A DNA stretch of 64,000 bases, from contig CM072877.1 of NCBI GenBank assembly GCA_036937835.1, positions 16,732,001-16,796,000 of the forward strand, in the 5' to 3' direction. The position numbers and the translations under genes are program-made. This document shows positions 24,601 to 36,300 of this stretch, one piece after another. Source of the DNA: Pampus argenteus. Taxonomy: Eukaryota > Chordata > Actinopteri > Scombriformes > Stromateidae. The notes beneath the pieces were generated by a model that saw nothing but the letters and a program-made list of their open reading frames with translations, did not search any database and was not told the origin of the DNA. Numbering within the stretch: the first letter of the stretch is position 1; every line of letters begins with the position of its first letter.

Positions 24601-25197
24601 TTCCCAACCTATGGGTCAGGCCCCTCCAAAGAGTCACCAGATAAATCTGAGGGGTCCTGAGATGATTAATGTATTTGATTGTTTCAATCTTTACCAAGGT
24701 GTTGTATTTTAGAGGCTTATTATTAGGTGGTTTACTTGACATAAAATCTTAGCCTGAAGAGTTAACTAAAGATGACAAATACAGTATTGCATAACATGGA
24801 AATACTCAAGCAACGTCACTTACAAGTATCTCAAAACTGTTCATAAGTACAGTGCTTGAGTAAATGTACTTAATTACTTTCAACCACTGCTGAGGTCACA
24901 ACTCAGTCTACGTTACTGTTTTTTGGTCTAAACTGCAAAAACGCAGATAAACTAAGTTTGGTGGACAGCTAGCTAAAGTGTCACATTAGCACAGTCTGTA
25001 AACCAGTCAGTTTTCATAATCACTCACGTTTCGTCAACGAGTTTTGTTTTTCTCTTACCTCCTGCAAAACGTTCAATCCAGCCTTGCTGTAAAACACGAC
25101 AAAACACTATCTTAGAGGGCTCATGTAGTAACGAGCGTACACATTTACCACATCTGCTCAGCGCCATATTGACCCGTTTGCCCACGGACTGTACCAT
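21674..25197 (-). CDS. ptcd2: Pentatricopeptide repeat domain protein 2, mitochondrial
   Basis: PTCD2 is a mitochondrial RNA-binding PPR protein; in mouse its loss disturbs maturation of the ND5-cytochrome b transcript and complex III. Ten coding exons (minus): 25059-25197, 24198-24290, 23968-24097, 23772-23889, 22785-22863, 22607-22698, 22370-22483, 22210-22284, 21990-22103, 21674-21886. All phases close: 1167 nt, 388 aa, the length I recall for human. Recognisable family blocks are AKRYLLSEDVIRLQDFQQRK (47-66), HAENRNLAFGEFKFGPVFMR (about 123-142), GGFFNDSTSFNIAMDMLF (163-180) and the C-terminal LDSMLCYTP...GKRRISRRT. A basic N-terminus with few acidic residues fits a mitochondrial presequence. 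The chosen ATG has gccATGG context; an in-frame ATG ten codons later (25165-25167) is also good. Exon 9 could alternatively end at 21993 using an adjacent in-frame GTGGTG donor, removing one valine. Confidence 0.96.
22960..23757. mobile_element. Fold-back MITE in ptcd2 intron 4, interrupted
   Basis: Left half: ctgtaatcaacctgtttata, taaaagtttagctgaagctt, atatgaggcttcac and gtcctttttggttctc-like sequence. Inverted right half: agactgtagctttgaaagat, ggatcttttaatggtcagta and gttgtgaagctgtcctttaa. This is the long-palindrome family also seen at 42742-43090. A 300-bp hAT-type element has inserted at 23334-23633. Confidence 0.65.
23334..23633. mobile_element. hAT-type MITE with 8-bp target-site duplication
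   Basis: The element is flanked by perfect 8-bp direct repeats AGTGCATT (23326-23333 and 23634-23641). Its ends are imperfect inverted repeats (acagctacaacgattagttg at the left; the complement of ...gttagttgaagccctaa at the right). Eight-bp duplications are the signature of hAT transposases. It carries no coding sequence and interrupts an older fold-back MITE. Confidence 0.85.
24417..24890. mobile_element. Non-autonomous DNA transposon, with a second fragment nested inside
   Basis: The left end agtggtgtaagaagtattcag and the right end gtaaatgtacttaattactt then tcaaccactg are the two ends of a very abundant teleost MITE, inverted with respect to each other (CAGTGGT...). Internally, cagtggttcccaacctatgg and gtcaccagataaatctgagg (24595-24680) are the start of another hAT-derived family. 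It lies in ptcd2 intron 1. No clear target duplication was seen. Confidence 0.7.
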
Positions 25198-28100
25198 GGC
25201 GACAGAAAGAGCGGGGGTGCTATTTAACATAGTGGATAGTTTTAACACACTAATTCCCCCCCAGTATAGTCACACGACATAAAAGTCTCAAATATTTGAC
25301 TGTTGATTAGGAAAATATGATTAACTATTTTTTTCTTCATTTTGTAATACGCGATTTGCATTTTGGTATCGTCCAACATCCGGCGCCGGAGTACAGTTTT
25401 TAATTTTTATTTTTTTTTATTTATTTTTTTTGTGGCCCTGGTTTAATGCTACATGTCTTCTTTGATAGAAATGGAAAACGCATTTAATTATTATAAATAT
25501 TATTGTTATTTATTATTGTTGTTGACCAAAACTGCAGTCAAAAAGATGTGCATTTTTTAACCAACAGATGGAGCTATTTTATTGCGTTTTAAACATGATC
25601 AGGTTGCTGCTGTCCAAAAGGGGTTGACAGAGTAATTAAAAGTCCCAGAAATAAATATCCTACAGATTTGCATCGCAGGACTCAGATATATTTTGTGTCT
25701 TTTATCACTGAACTAAAATACCCTCAACTACAACAGTAAAATGGTGACACAAAAAAACAAGTTAACAAATAAGTAAGTAATGACTAAAAATAATTAAACA
25801 ATACAATATAAACATATAAGCACTAAGAAGTAAAACAAAATTACATCTGCCAGACTAAAAAAAAGTGTCAATAATACTGAGTCTACCTGTAAAATAAAAG
25901 GGTAAACTAGAAAAAAGAAAGAAAACAGCAAGCGAGAGATAATATACTGCAGTAATAACTGAAAACAAAAAATAAACAAAAAAGTACTGTTTATTATAAA
26001 GTATTGATCTGTTTTTCTTTTTTCTTTTTAAATATATCCTTGTTCATTTTGCATTGAATTTGATCACACCAAACTGGATCACATGCACAATGATTTGACA
26101 CAATTGGTTTGGTCCAAAATAATAAAAAAAAAAGAAAGAGGCAATGTACTTTAGCATAGGAGGCCTGCCATTACTTAGTGCACCCATCGACCTACACAGC
26201 ATTACATAACCAGTGTCTTGCAGCATTTCCTTAGAAAAGGGTTCTGCTGCATTCTCCCTGTAAAGGTCATGTTGGAGTCATACATCTGAAATCTTGAAAT
26301 GCTTTCTAGCTTCAGCACACAGAATCTAATGTTCGATAAAATGTGAGTTTTGTACCAGAGGCGGTGGATAGACTTCTGTAGAAACATGATTGTTAAACCT
26401 GCAGCCATTTGGAGAAGTAAGATGTATCTACTGTATGTTGGAAACAAAATTATCCCAATGATTAAGGTGTTTCTTATAGTAACTCCTAATATAGACATCT
26501 CACACTGAGAAAATAGGACTGAGACAGGGAGGTTCCCCACTGTTGCCTTGGCAACAAGATCTCAGCCGGGATTGCTTGCTCAGCCAATCAGATACAAGGC
26601 TCTGGATAATTCATGGTATCCTGCAAGGTGTGTATGTGTGTGTGTCTGTGGGGTTTTCTCTCTGTGTGCATATGTATGTGTTTGCATTAACTGTCTATCC
26701 CTACATATACAGCTACAGGCTGAGAGTTTAGTGTGGTGCCAGCTCATCCTATAAAGCAATAACTGACTGTGAAAATGTTTGTATAACTGATAACAGACCC
26801 CTTATATTATCACACAGACTCTGATTTCTCCTGACAAGCAGCCAGGTTCTGCTGACAGATAGTAGCTCTTACATCTTCTTTGATTTATCCCTGCGTGCAC
26901 TTCCCTTTGGTTTCGGAAAGTGCCTGAGGTGTCACATCATCGTTAATAAATGTCCCCGCTGAGACAGTGTTGGCACAGGAAAAAACAAAAAGAAAAGAAA
27001 AGAATTAAAACAGCTGGTACTGATTACTGTGTCAGACTGTGTGCCACAGTATAAAGTCACTGCCCCTGAAAGGCAATTAAATAGGTTGGCCTCCATCTAA
27101 GACTTAGATGTACATTTATATGCATGTTTATTCACTCAGGAACTAATGTTCTACTAAATGTCTGTGTGTTGGGTTTATTTTAATAAATAATATTAATGGT
27201 CTCTCATTTGTATTGCATCTTGAAGACTATATGGAAGGAAAGTGCATCTCCCCCCTAACTGCTATGCTTTATATGTGCAAAAATAGCTCTAAGAGACTAA
27301 CAAATGTCAGATGAACAATTGTTCCCTCCTCTGTACAACAACAGATTGTGGAGACATGTCTTCTTATAATCCTCCTCTCTGCTTCCTCAGTCAGTATCCC
27401 TGCAGCTATACACTGGAGGAGCTAAATATATGGGTCAAATTCACGTTGCAAAGTAATACTGCTTCCTCATTTCTTCTTTTTGTTTCTCCAAAGAGAAAAT
27501 TATACTTCAAAAGGAGCTGTCACATCTTTGTTTTACACACACACACACACACACACTTACATCACCTGGACTAAACCAGGAAAACTGAGCCTCCAGTCTT
27601 TGTCCCCACCGTATGTCTCTGTAGGAACATAAATCTCCCATCTGTCCTGTCTGGCTCTCAGGGATACTTCTCACCATGGAGGCCAAAAGAAACACCTTCC
27701 CTCTCAGGCAACATTATCTCTTACAGTCAATCATTCGTGTGCACATGACAGTAACTTGGCAGCCACTATTCTGTTCTTCATCATTATAACAGAGGGGAGT
27801 CTGTATCTGAACAGTGAGGGACGTTTACTTCGGATTTTGCATTCAGTTGACCACTTCGGTCAAAAAACAACTATTATATGAATTGTCATGGAAATTTGTG
27901 CATCAGGTAAAATGAAATATTTGTCCAATACTTTGGTTTATGATCAAATACCTGCTAAATGAAAGACATGCCCATCAGCCTCAGGTGTAGCATGCTCATA
28001 TTAGCATTTAGCTCAAAGCATTGCGGTACAGGGGCCCATTTCACAAATTATTAAATCATAACTGGGTTCTATAAATAGATTAGAAGACAAAGACACACAT
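25198..28100. other. Intergenic ptcd2-map1b
   Basis: The part nearest 25198 must hold the ptcd2 promoter; ccggcgccgg lies at about 25379-25388. The rest is AT-rich without recognised genes. Human MRPS27, which sits between MAP1B and PTCD2, was looked for and not recognised. A strong RFX X-box with a CCAAT box lies at 26542-26590. The 112-codon minus frame at 26202-26540 has no recognisable domain. Confidence 0.5.
26542..26590. promoter_or_regulatory. RFX X-box with nearby CCAAT box
   Basis: GTTGCCTTGGCAAC (26542-26555) is a full two-half-site RFX X-box. cagccaatca (26581-26590) contains an NF-Y CCAAT box 27 bp further on. The pairing of RFX and NF-Y sites is known from ciliary and MHC class II promoters. 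No gene start has been identified beside it; it lies about 1.4 kb upstream of ptcd2 and 1.5 kb beyond the map1b 3' end. Confidence 0.5.
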
Positions 28101-28104
28101 CCGT

Positions 28105-30329
28105 CTTTTTCACAACAGACTTTATTGTAGTTGTTTTTTTTGTTTTTTTTTGAATGGTTGTTCTTTAGTAGTGGTTCCTCTTACATCAGATTCTCCATAT
28201 GGGAAATAGAGGAAATATTGCACACAAACATCAGAAAGCACTAAGGAATACTTTCACTTGAAACTAATTGCTATAGGTTACATATGAGTTTGGGAAAAAA
28301 GGACAGAAAGGCTGCAAGATCACAAGACGAATATACCACACAGCTGCAGACAAACATTATTAAAGATCTCCCGAGAGAAAGATAAGGAGAAAAAGGCAGA
28401 GTTAAGTAGACAAGATAGAGAGAAAGAGAAGGTAGAGAAAGAAGACAGAAAAAGAGAGATGTCAGTTCAAGAGAGATGTCAGTTCAGAGTTTGTAGGTTT
28501 ATGGTTATGGTGTTGGTTTGAGGTTTCCCTGCTGGGAAAACTGGTCTATAGTTGTATCATGAACACCTAACGTCATTTAAGACCTGTCTGGTGAATTTGG
28601 TGAGTCGATTGAATAACCCAAAGTACTTAAAGTCTGTAATCATCAAGTTGTGATTTGTTAAATGCTCCTCCTGGCCTGTCAAAAGTTGATCCGTGGCCTC
28701 TGTGCTGTTTGGTATCATGCGTCATGTTTGTGTTTAAAGTGTCTAGTTTTTGTTTTACATACGTTCATCTAAAAACACACGAGTCACTCACTCTCACCTC
28801 TGTGTGCTGCCCCCTCTTAAGACTACGCTTCATGGGACAAAAAAAAATGTGTTCAGCCTCCCTTTAAATGCTCACGTCAACCTGAAAATCTGCACTGCAC
28901 CGCACCCAAAAATCAAGTTTCATGTTGTTACAGTGCATGGGCACTACTGGAGTTAGTGTAGTGTACAACGTCATGGCACAACTTGCAAAGAAAAAAAATA
29001 AAATAATAATAATAAAATGCTCCTTACATGTATTTATTTAGCCTATATAGCCCTGATGTTCTTACGTCTGAGCAAATTCCCCATTAAAAAAAAAAAAAAC
29101 CTCCTTAATGTGCCATAACTCATGCACATTTTCCAACCACTCCATTGGCCACAAAGCTATTTATAATTATAGTACAATGCTTTAGAAAAACAAGACATTT
29201 TAAGTTCTATGAAAATATCCTGCTTCACCAGCTTTACGATGGGAAAAAAGGCCCCATAGCTCAATGATTACATAAAAAGAGGTATATGAAATAAGATTTC
29301 ATTTGTCCCTTTTTTTTTAGAAATAACTGAAATTAAAATCAATTGTCAAACAAAAACAGACGCTTACATTGTGGAAAATAATAAGACTTTTCAGATAGAG
29401 ATACAGGCAAAGGAGAGTGATTGAAAAAAATCCGGACACAAAAAGCGCAATAAGTTAACATAATAAATAAATATTCATACAACGGCAGTAACATAAACTA
29501 GGCAAAATGGGGGGAAAAAAACATAATTTTAAACCAAATAAAATCAAGCCATAATAGTTTTACAATTGTAGGGACACTCTGTTCTGCCCAGGATGAATAT
29601 GAAGACATCATATTAATGCTCATCAGTGATCATTATCCCTTCAAGTTAATTCATCTATATCGTCACCATTCAACTATGTAACCATTTAACAGTCCTTTTT
29701 GGGGTTGAGTCACCTGCCTGCTAGTTGCATCAATTCTTATACATTCATTTTGACATCCCTATAATAAGGCAAGAACAGAAATCATGTTGTTTTATCCTTT
29801 GGTGTGGCGATACTGTAACAGCCATTATGTAATAATACATCGCAAGAGGGGACGTTTTGTTCTTTGAAAGCGCTTAAATTGATTAAAAGCTCTCATATAG
29901 TTGAATATGGGGATGCAGAAGAAACTCGATACATCAATATCATTACTTGAGCTGTTAGCGTAATAGGACAATCATGGCTTGGCTGTTATTTTGGTTTCTA
30001 ATTTCCCTCCAGTACAATCCGTTTATGTCTAAAAATTAGATAAAAACCTTGAAGATGTTGAGGATGTGTTACTTTATATATTTCATTCAATGGCTACTCT
30101 AAAAAACATGGTTGTCTGTGCATGGAGCCCCTCAAAGCTAATTCGTAATAGTGTTAGTCCTCATTGCAGATATTTATCTTGTGTGGTTTAGTACACTAGA
30201 AGTATCATTTTAGCATACAAGTGTCTGCCTAAGTTTTATGCTACATAAATTTGTTTTATTCCTCAAATAATGATCCGCCTCATTATAAGTCACCTTGCCT
30301 CCCGATCCACAATCTCTTGCTGAACAGCT
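28105..30329 (-). other. map1b: map1b 3'UTR (inferred)
   Basis: About 2.2 kb follow the map1b stop on the minus strand without another gene. They are AT-rich, with long T/A runs and many short unique blocks, as expected for the long 3'UTR of a neuronal cytoskeletal gene. The end is inferred from the AATAAA at 28121-28126. A 16-bp direct duplication (gagagatgtcagttca) lies near 28455-28488. Confidence 0.5.
28121..28126 (-). terminator. map1b: map1b poly(A) signal AATAAA
   Basis: ctacAATAAAgtctgttgtg on the minus strand is followed by gatgtgtgtctttgtcttc, a good GU-rich downstream element. It is the best-formed signal found below the map1b stop and implies a 3'UTR of about 2.2 kb. Confidence 0.6.
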
Positions 30330-33300
30330 CTACATCTCTATTTTACAAGCTGGGAAAGACTCATCCTGCATGACAACAGTGCTGCTGCTGGCCAGGACCA
30401 TGATGTTCAGCTCCTGCTGCTTGTCGTGGGTCTGCCTGTACCACTCTCTCATCACGTCAGTGTCATGGGTTGGAATAAGGGTGACCTGATGCCAGAGAGA
30501 AAGAGGTTTCTAAGCTCAAGCATTCAGACAAAATCATTCTTTCAACCATAAATTATATTTGTGTTTCTTCCTTTTCTTCCTACATCCTTCCCCCCAGATG
30601 TCTTCCTTCCTGATCATGCTGTTTTCTGATCATGCATCATAATGATATTACAACACACAATGTTACATCTCATAAAAGTATCGCCTTGACTTCTTAAATA
30701 TAAAAAAAACTAAACATATTTTTAGCTGTGAAGATTTGACCGAGAAGTGGCACTATAATGTGGATTTTGGCAATAATTCAGTAATATTAATACCATTAAG
30801 AAAATGGAAACAAGGATTATTTATATCAGTCTGTTAGATCAATGACAGGACCAGGATTTGAGGCTGGTTTATTCAGGTTCATTCGATTTAACCAGTTCAT
30901 AACTAATTAATCTATTAAATATAATCTCTATACATCCAAACCAATATGACACAAAAGACCTGCAAATCTAATTGAAGTGTAACCTTACTGTCGAATAATA
31001 TTTCTTGCCAAAGAACAATTAATACCAAATGCATACAGCGCTCTGTACACTTTAACAGTATCACATTATTACATAAATGTACCGTAATCATCATATTAAT
31101 ACTTGAAATTTACCTGCAAATTGTTTCCCCACTGGGCCTTTCCTTCCAGCAGAGCATCGAGGACAGCCCTACTGGGCTCCTGAGCTGTCTGGTCATTGCC
31201 ACTGACCACATAGTAAGAAGATCGCACACGCTTAAAGAACTCAGCATCCACATTCTTGGCACTGCAGTGATTGGGGATGTAAACCAAATCCATGTACATG
31301 GGAGGGCAATTGGGCAGAGCTGCCACACCTGATACCTTTCCACTGCCGGTACCTGAAACAGGCAAAAATATAAGCAAATTATATGCGGGGGGAAAAAAAG
31401 CAATATAAATGAGGCTATGGATATATAGTACTCACCTGATGTGGCAGTTTTTACACCTCTGGAAGCAGAGGTATTGGTTGCATTTTTGGCATCTTTCCCT
31501 TCTCCGACAATCTTCTTAGGAGAGGCAGTCTTTGAGTCCTTCACTTTTGATAGAGTGGTCTTCCTGGCTGGTGAGGAGGATTTTTTCAAGAGCTTTTTCT
31601 TCTTGGACTTTTCTCCTCCATCTGTATTAGCATTGTGGAGGTTTTCTTCAGCCTTGAGGGCGTCTGGGTCTACCATGCAGACATCGTGGTGGCCTGAAGA
31701 TGGAGCAGAGTCTCTGAGTGCCACCGGTGGAGGATCAACATGCCTGTAGGTCAGGGTTCTGTCAGTGGGCAGCGTCTCAGAGTCGTCCTCAGAATCAATG
31801 TTAGCATCTGCTGTAATGGATGGGCACTCTTCTGTTCCTGGGGGAACATCTGAATCAGTCTGGGATGGGGCAGATTCACTGATAGATGTGGGAGGCGTCT
31901 CCTCACATTGCTTGGTGGAAAGCTTTCCCCCTGGCGGTGGAGGCCCTCCTCCTGACTTGGCCAGAGGCTTCTCCTCCTCTAAGGTGTTCTCTTCATTGAT
32001 GAAGTATTCAAGAGGGTTAGGATTGATGAAAGACGGTGAGAGTTCTGTCTTGGGGTGACGGTACTCACATGAAGTGACTAGGCAGAGGTCAACATCTGAC
32101 TTATATAGAGCAGAGGGGCTCTTCTTTGCGGAGTCTGGGTCCCTGGAGCCACAGGCAGAATTGTAGTTGCACAGATCAGAGGAAAGAGGTAGATATGATG
32201 GGGAAGGTACTTTGGGGCTCACAGGGGATTTTGCTTTAAGTGTAAAATCCTCACATTTAAAGGGATTAGTCTCCTTTGGTGAGGAAAGTGTCCCTTCTTT
32301 TGAAAATGAAGAGGATGATGGGGAAGTAGCTTGAGGAGGTGAGGGTGACTTGTCGTACTTCTGCTGGGTGTCAGATTTAACAGCAATGCTCTCCACGGAT
32401 GGTGAAATTAGGCTGGTGCTGTCTTTATCCGGGGGACCTCCCAGCACTGGGGATGGCTCATTGGAATGGGGAGAGTGGGTGAGAGAGGCTGCTTTGGGGG
32501 TGACTGGAGACCTTTCTGTCTGCTCAACCACACCAGGTGGCATTTCTGTCATTTGGCATGGGGTTGTAACAGAGGGAGTGGACTGAGATGCATCTGATGG
32601 CGTTGCAGAAGTGGCACGGGCTGTATCACCCTCTTCAAAAAGCAAAGGCTTGTCCATTGTCAAACTTTTCTCTCCAGATAGTTTTCCATCAGTTCCATCT
32701 GAGGGACTGTAGTCAACCTCAGTTGGGCCATTTTCTGTAGCACGTGAGCTGCTTCCCACAGATGGGTGATCTGGAGATTGCTTACTAAAGTCGAGGGCTA
32801 AGGAGTGGTCAGGGGACTCTTGGCCAAACTCTATTGACATGGTAGAGTGGTCTGGGGATTTTGTGTCCTGCATCTGTGCTCTACTTTTTGTCTTTGGTGA
32901 GGTGTCTGGGGATATGGACATGGGCCTGGGGCTATCTTCCTTGGATGGAGATCCCTCAGCCTCGTGGAAGGTGGTTGGGGTCTGAACCACAGAGACAGAC
33001 AGCGAGTCATCTACTTCTGTTGAGTGAGGAGAGCCTACCTCAGCATGAAGGGAACGAGAGTCAGTGGTGGGCTCTGGCAAGGAGCTGGTTGCCAAGGAAG
33101 CAGTGGAGGCTGAAGCTAAGTGTGAAAATGTGTCTTCTGCTACCACTTCCTCCAGAGGTGTGCCTGACTTGTCTGACGTGGTACCCTCTGAAATGGACAT
33201 TTTACTTTCTTCCTTGAATGATGTAAAAGGATTCGTGTCTGATTCCTGTTTGGTCATTAGTGCTGAGGACAAGACTGAATGGCTGATTTCTTCAGTTTTC

Positions 33301-36300
33301 TTGTGATCTATATCAAAGGATAACTTTTCCTTCTTCATTGGGGATTCAGGCTCAGTTGGAGGGGGACTTTCTGGAGGGGACATTACTCTCTCTACAGGGG
33401 AGGAACTCTCTGGTTCTGGTTCTGGTTCATCAGGTTCTGGGGTAACCCTGTTGGAGGAATCCTCTTTATCGCTTGTGACCTCCACAATTATTGGACCCTG
33501 TGCTTTGTCTTCTGACACAGGTGGTAGAGCTCCTGCTTTTTCATCTACTGGAGACTGATAGTAAGGTGTGTGACCAGACGAGTGAGGAGAGTTTGCTTCT
33601 TCCAACGTCTTGTCTTCTGGGCTGATGGAGGAATCAACTGTTGCTTTGACGCACCCTGCCAGAGTGGTGGACAGTTCTATCGGAGCAGCAAACATTGATG
33701 GAGAATTGAACTTGTCCTTGCAGTCCACCGATGGAGAACGTACAAGAGGTGATGTTGTGGAAGTTAAACTGAGTCGAGCTGATTCTGCGTCATACTCCTC
33801 AATTGTGTCTTGAGCTGTAGCAAACCCTTCAGCTTTCGCTTCAGAGGGAAACTCCTTATAGAATTTATCCTCTTCCAGTGGTGAAGGGGGAGATATTGTG
33901 GAAGCAGAGTGGTTGTAGTCCTGGCCTTCTGTAACATCACTTTGAGAGTGATCTGATCCCGGCATATCCTGAAGTGGAGAGAGCTTCTTCCTATCAAAGT
34001 CTCCAGATAGTGAAGTGCCAAACCTGCCAATATCCTGTGAAGGAGATTCAGTCTCGTCATTCATAGTTTCGTCACTCATAATGTCCCTTGGAGTTAACAT
34101 GTCATCCATAGGAGTAGGCACACTGGAGATCTCAATGGTGGACTGAGTGTGGGCAGAGGTGATGGTGTAATCCTCAGGGGGTTCATCTCTGTTCTCGTCA
34201 TCTGAGGCCGTTGAGCTCTCAAAGCCAACAGGAAACATTTCATCATGGATAGATGCAGCCGGGGAAACAGGTGAGGACACTTTGGGTGAAGCTGACACAA
34301 ACATAATCTGTTTCTCAGTTATTATTTCACTTATCTGCTGACCTTCTACATTTTTATTAGTCACATCATTGTTGACCTCAGCACTATCTCCTGGTTTGAC
34401 TTCATCAATGTGTTCATCTTCAATAGGAGTAAGCTTATCTTTATCCGCTTCCACTCTCTGTGGTTCATAAACTTCTTCTGTTTCTCCTTTCTCTTCATAA
34501 TCCCCTCCTTCGGATGTCTCCTCCATTACAGTGCCCTCATCTTCAAACTTCTCACTTACACTGTCATTGAGTTTTCCCTTTGGAACCTGTTCATCTGGAG
34601 TCTCTCCACAGTCTCCTTCAGCTTCTGTTGTGGTTATACCCTCATCCACTGACTCTAATGCCTCAGGTGACTCTTTAGTCTGTATCACTTCTTCATGATG
34701 AATCATCACAGCCTCTTCTTCCTTGGTTTGTTGTACAGTTGCATCGTCCTCCACCAACTCTTCTGCTTTGAGCTCCTCAAAGTCCTTAGTGAGGTCCTCT
34801 GGTGAGGACATCAGAGATCTCTCCACTTCTGGATCCTCTACAACAGCAGCTGCAATAGCTGCAATTTTACCACTATTCACCTTTGTCTCCTTCTTTGTCA
34901 CCTTTGGCTTTGCTTTCTCTTTTAACTTCGATGGGATTCCTGCATCCTTCTTTGAGGCATCATCTTTTTTCTGGAGCCTTGGTTTTGGACTTTTTTCCTC
35001 ACCTGCAGTGGAAGTCTTTTTTATGTCTTTAAATGGCCTTTTGACATCTTTCTTTTGCTCTTTCTTTTCTTCCTTCTTCTCCTTCATAGGGGAATCTCTC
35101 CTGATATCCTTTTTCAAAACTTTTTTTACCTCCTCTTTCTTCAATTTTTCCTCTCTTTTACTTTCCTGTTTGGGTGTATCATCTTTCTTTGCTACTTCTT
35201 TTTTCACCTCCCTTTTCTTTTCCACAGATACTTTGGTTTCCTTCTTGGTAACCTTTTCCTTTTCAGATTTAGATTTTATTTCAGGCTTCTTTTTTTCCGG
35301 AGTTTCATTTTGGGCTGTTTGTTCTGTCTTTGCTTTTGATTCTTTCTCAGGTGCCTTTGCTTTTTCCTTTCTCAGCGGGGCCTTTTCTTTTTTCTCTGTC
35401 TTTTGTGTTTTTTCATGAGCTGATTCTGCTTCTGTTTTTGCCTTTTCTGATGCTTCCTCCCTTGACTCCTTCCTGATGCTTTTGCTTGGTGATGGCTTTG
35501 GGGTAGACTTTAGACTCTCTTTGCTGTCTGTTCTTTGTTTCATCTTAGCTTGCTTTAGAGTTGGTGTTGATGGCATATTAGAGGACATCACTTTTTGAGT
35601 GACAACTGGCTGCTTCAAGAAGTCCAAATGCTTTAGCTTTTCTAAACCTTCAAAGATGTTATGCTGTGTGGCATTTCCAGGAAAGAGAACACGGACAACC
35701 TTATCTGAGGGATTTGCAGGGTGCCACACAATGAGTGAAGAGACAGACGTCAAGTAAGAGATAGGGAATTCAGACTCTTTGCCATTTGGCAGCAGAATAG
35801 ATGCTGTGTCTTTTTCACTACCTGTCCACTGCTTCATAAAGTGCTGCATCTCCTTGCTGTTCTTTGATGGATTAAGCACATACATCTCAAGCTTCCCCAC
35901 GCCCATTTTCTGAAAAAGTATGATGGGTTCTATAGCGTTTCCAACAGGCTTTTGCAAAGGCTCTATCCTCAAATTTAGCTTGTTGAGGAACTGTTGAGTG
36001 AACGCTGCCTCCTCAACATTCTTTCGCACTCTGAAATTGGGTTCAGGGGTATCCAGGTTTTCAGGAAGATTCACAAACACAACACCAATATCTGGTGAAA
36101 TCATGTTCTTCACCCAGTCACTGTTAGCTGTTGAACCCTGTGATTGTTCCTCCTCGAGTTCTGCAATCTTCCTCTGCAGCATGCTGTTGATGCCTGGCAG
36201 GTTATCATCCCCAATGTGGGTCAGGAGGATGGAGTCAACCCGGTCCAGATGTCTCACCAGCTTCCAGAAGCACGACTTTCTGTCAGAACCACCATTAATA

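Noticed and set aside
26202..26540. 112-codon minus frame between ptcd2 and map1b
   Set aside because: No recognisable domain, no family resemblance and no supporting splice or promoter layout; kept only as intergenic sequence.
31110..31435. Extension of the long map1b frame past 31436
   Set aside because: It reads through an 83-bp intron and then out of frame into exon 6. The splice sites and family sequence place the exon end at 31436.
34723..35418. 231-codon frame on the plus strand, Phe/Ser-rich
   Set aside because: It is the exact antisense of the Lys/Glu-rich map1b region; AAG/GAA codons read as Phe/Ser-type codons on the other strand.
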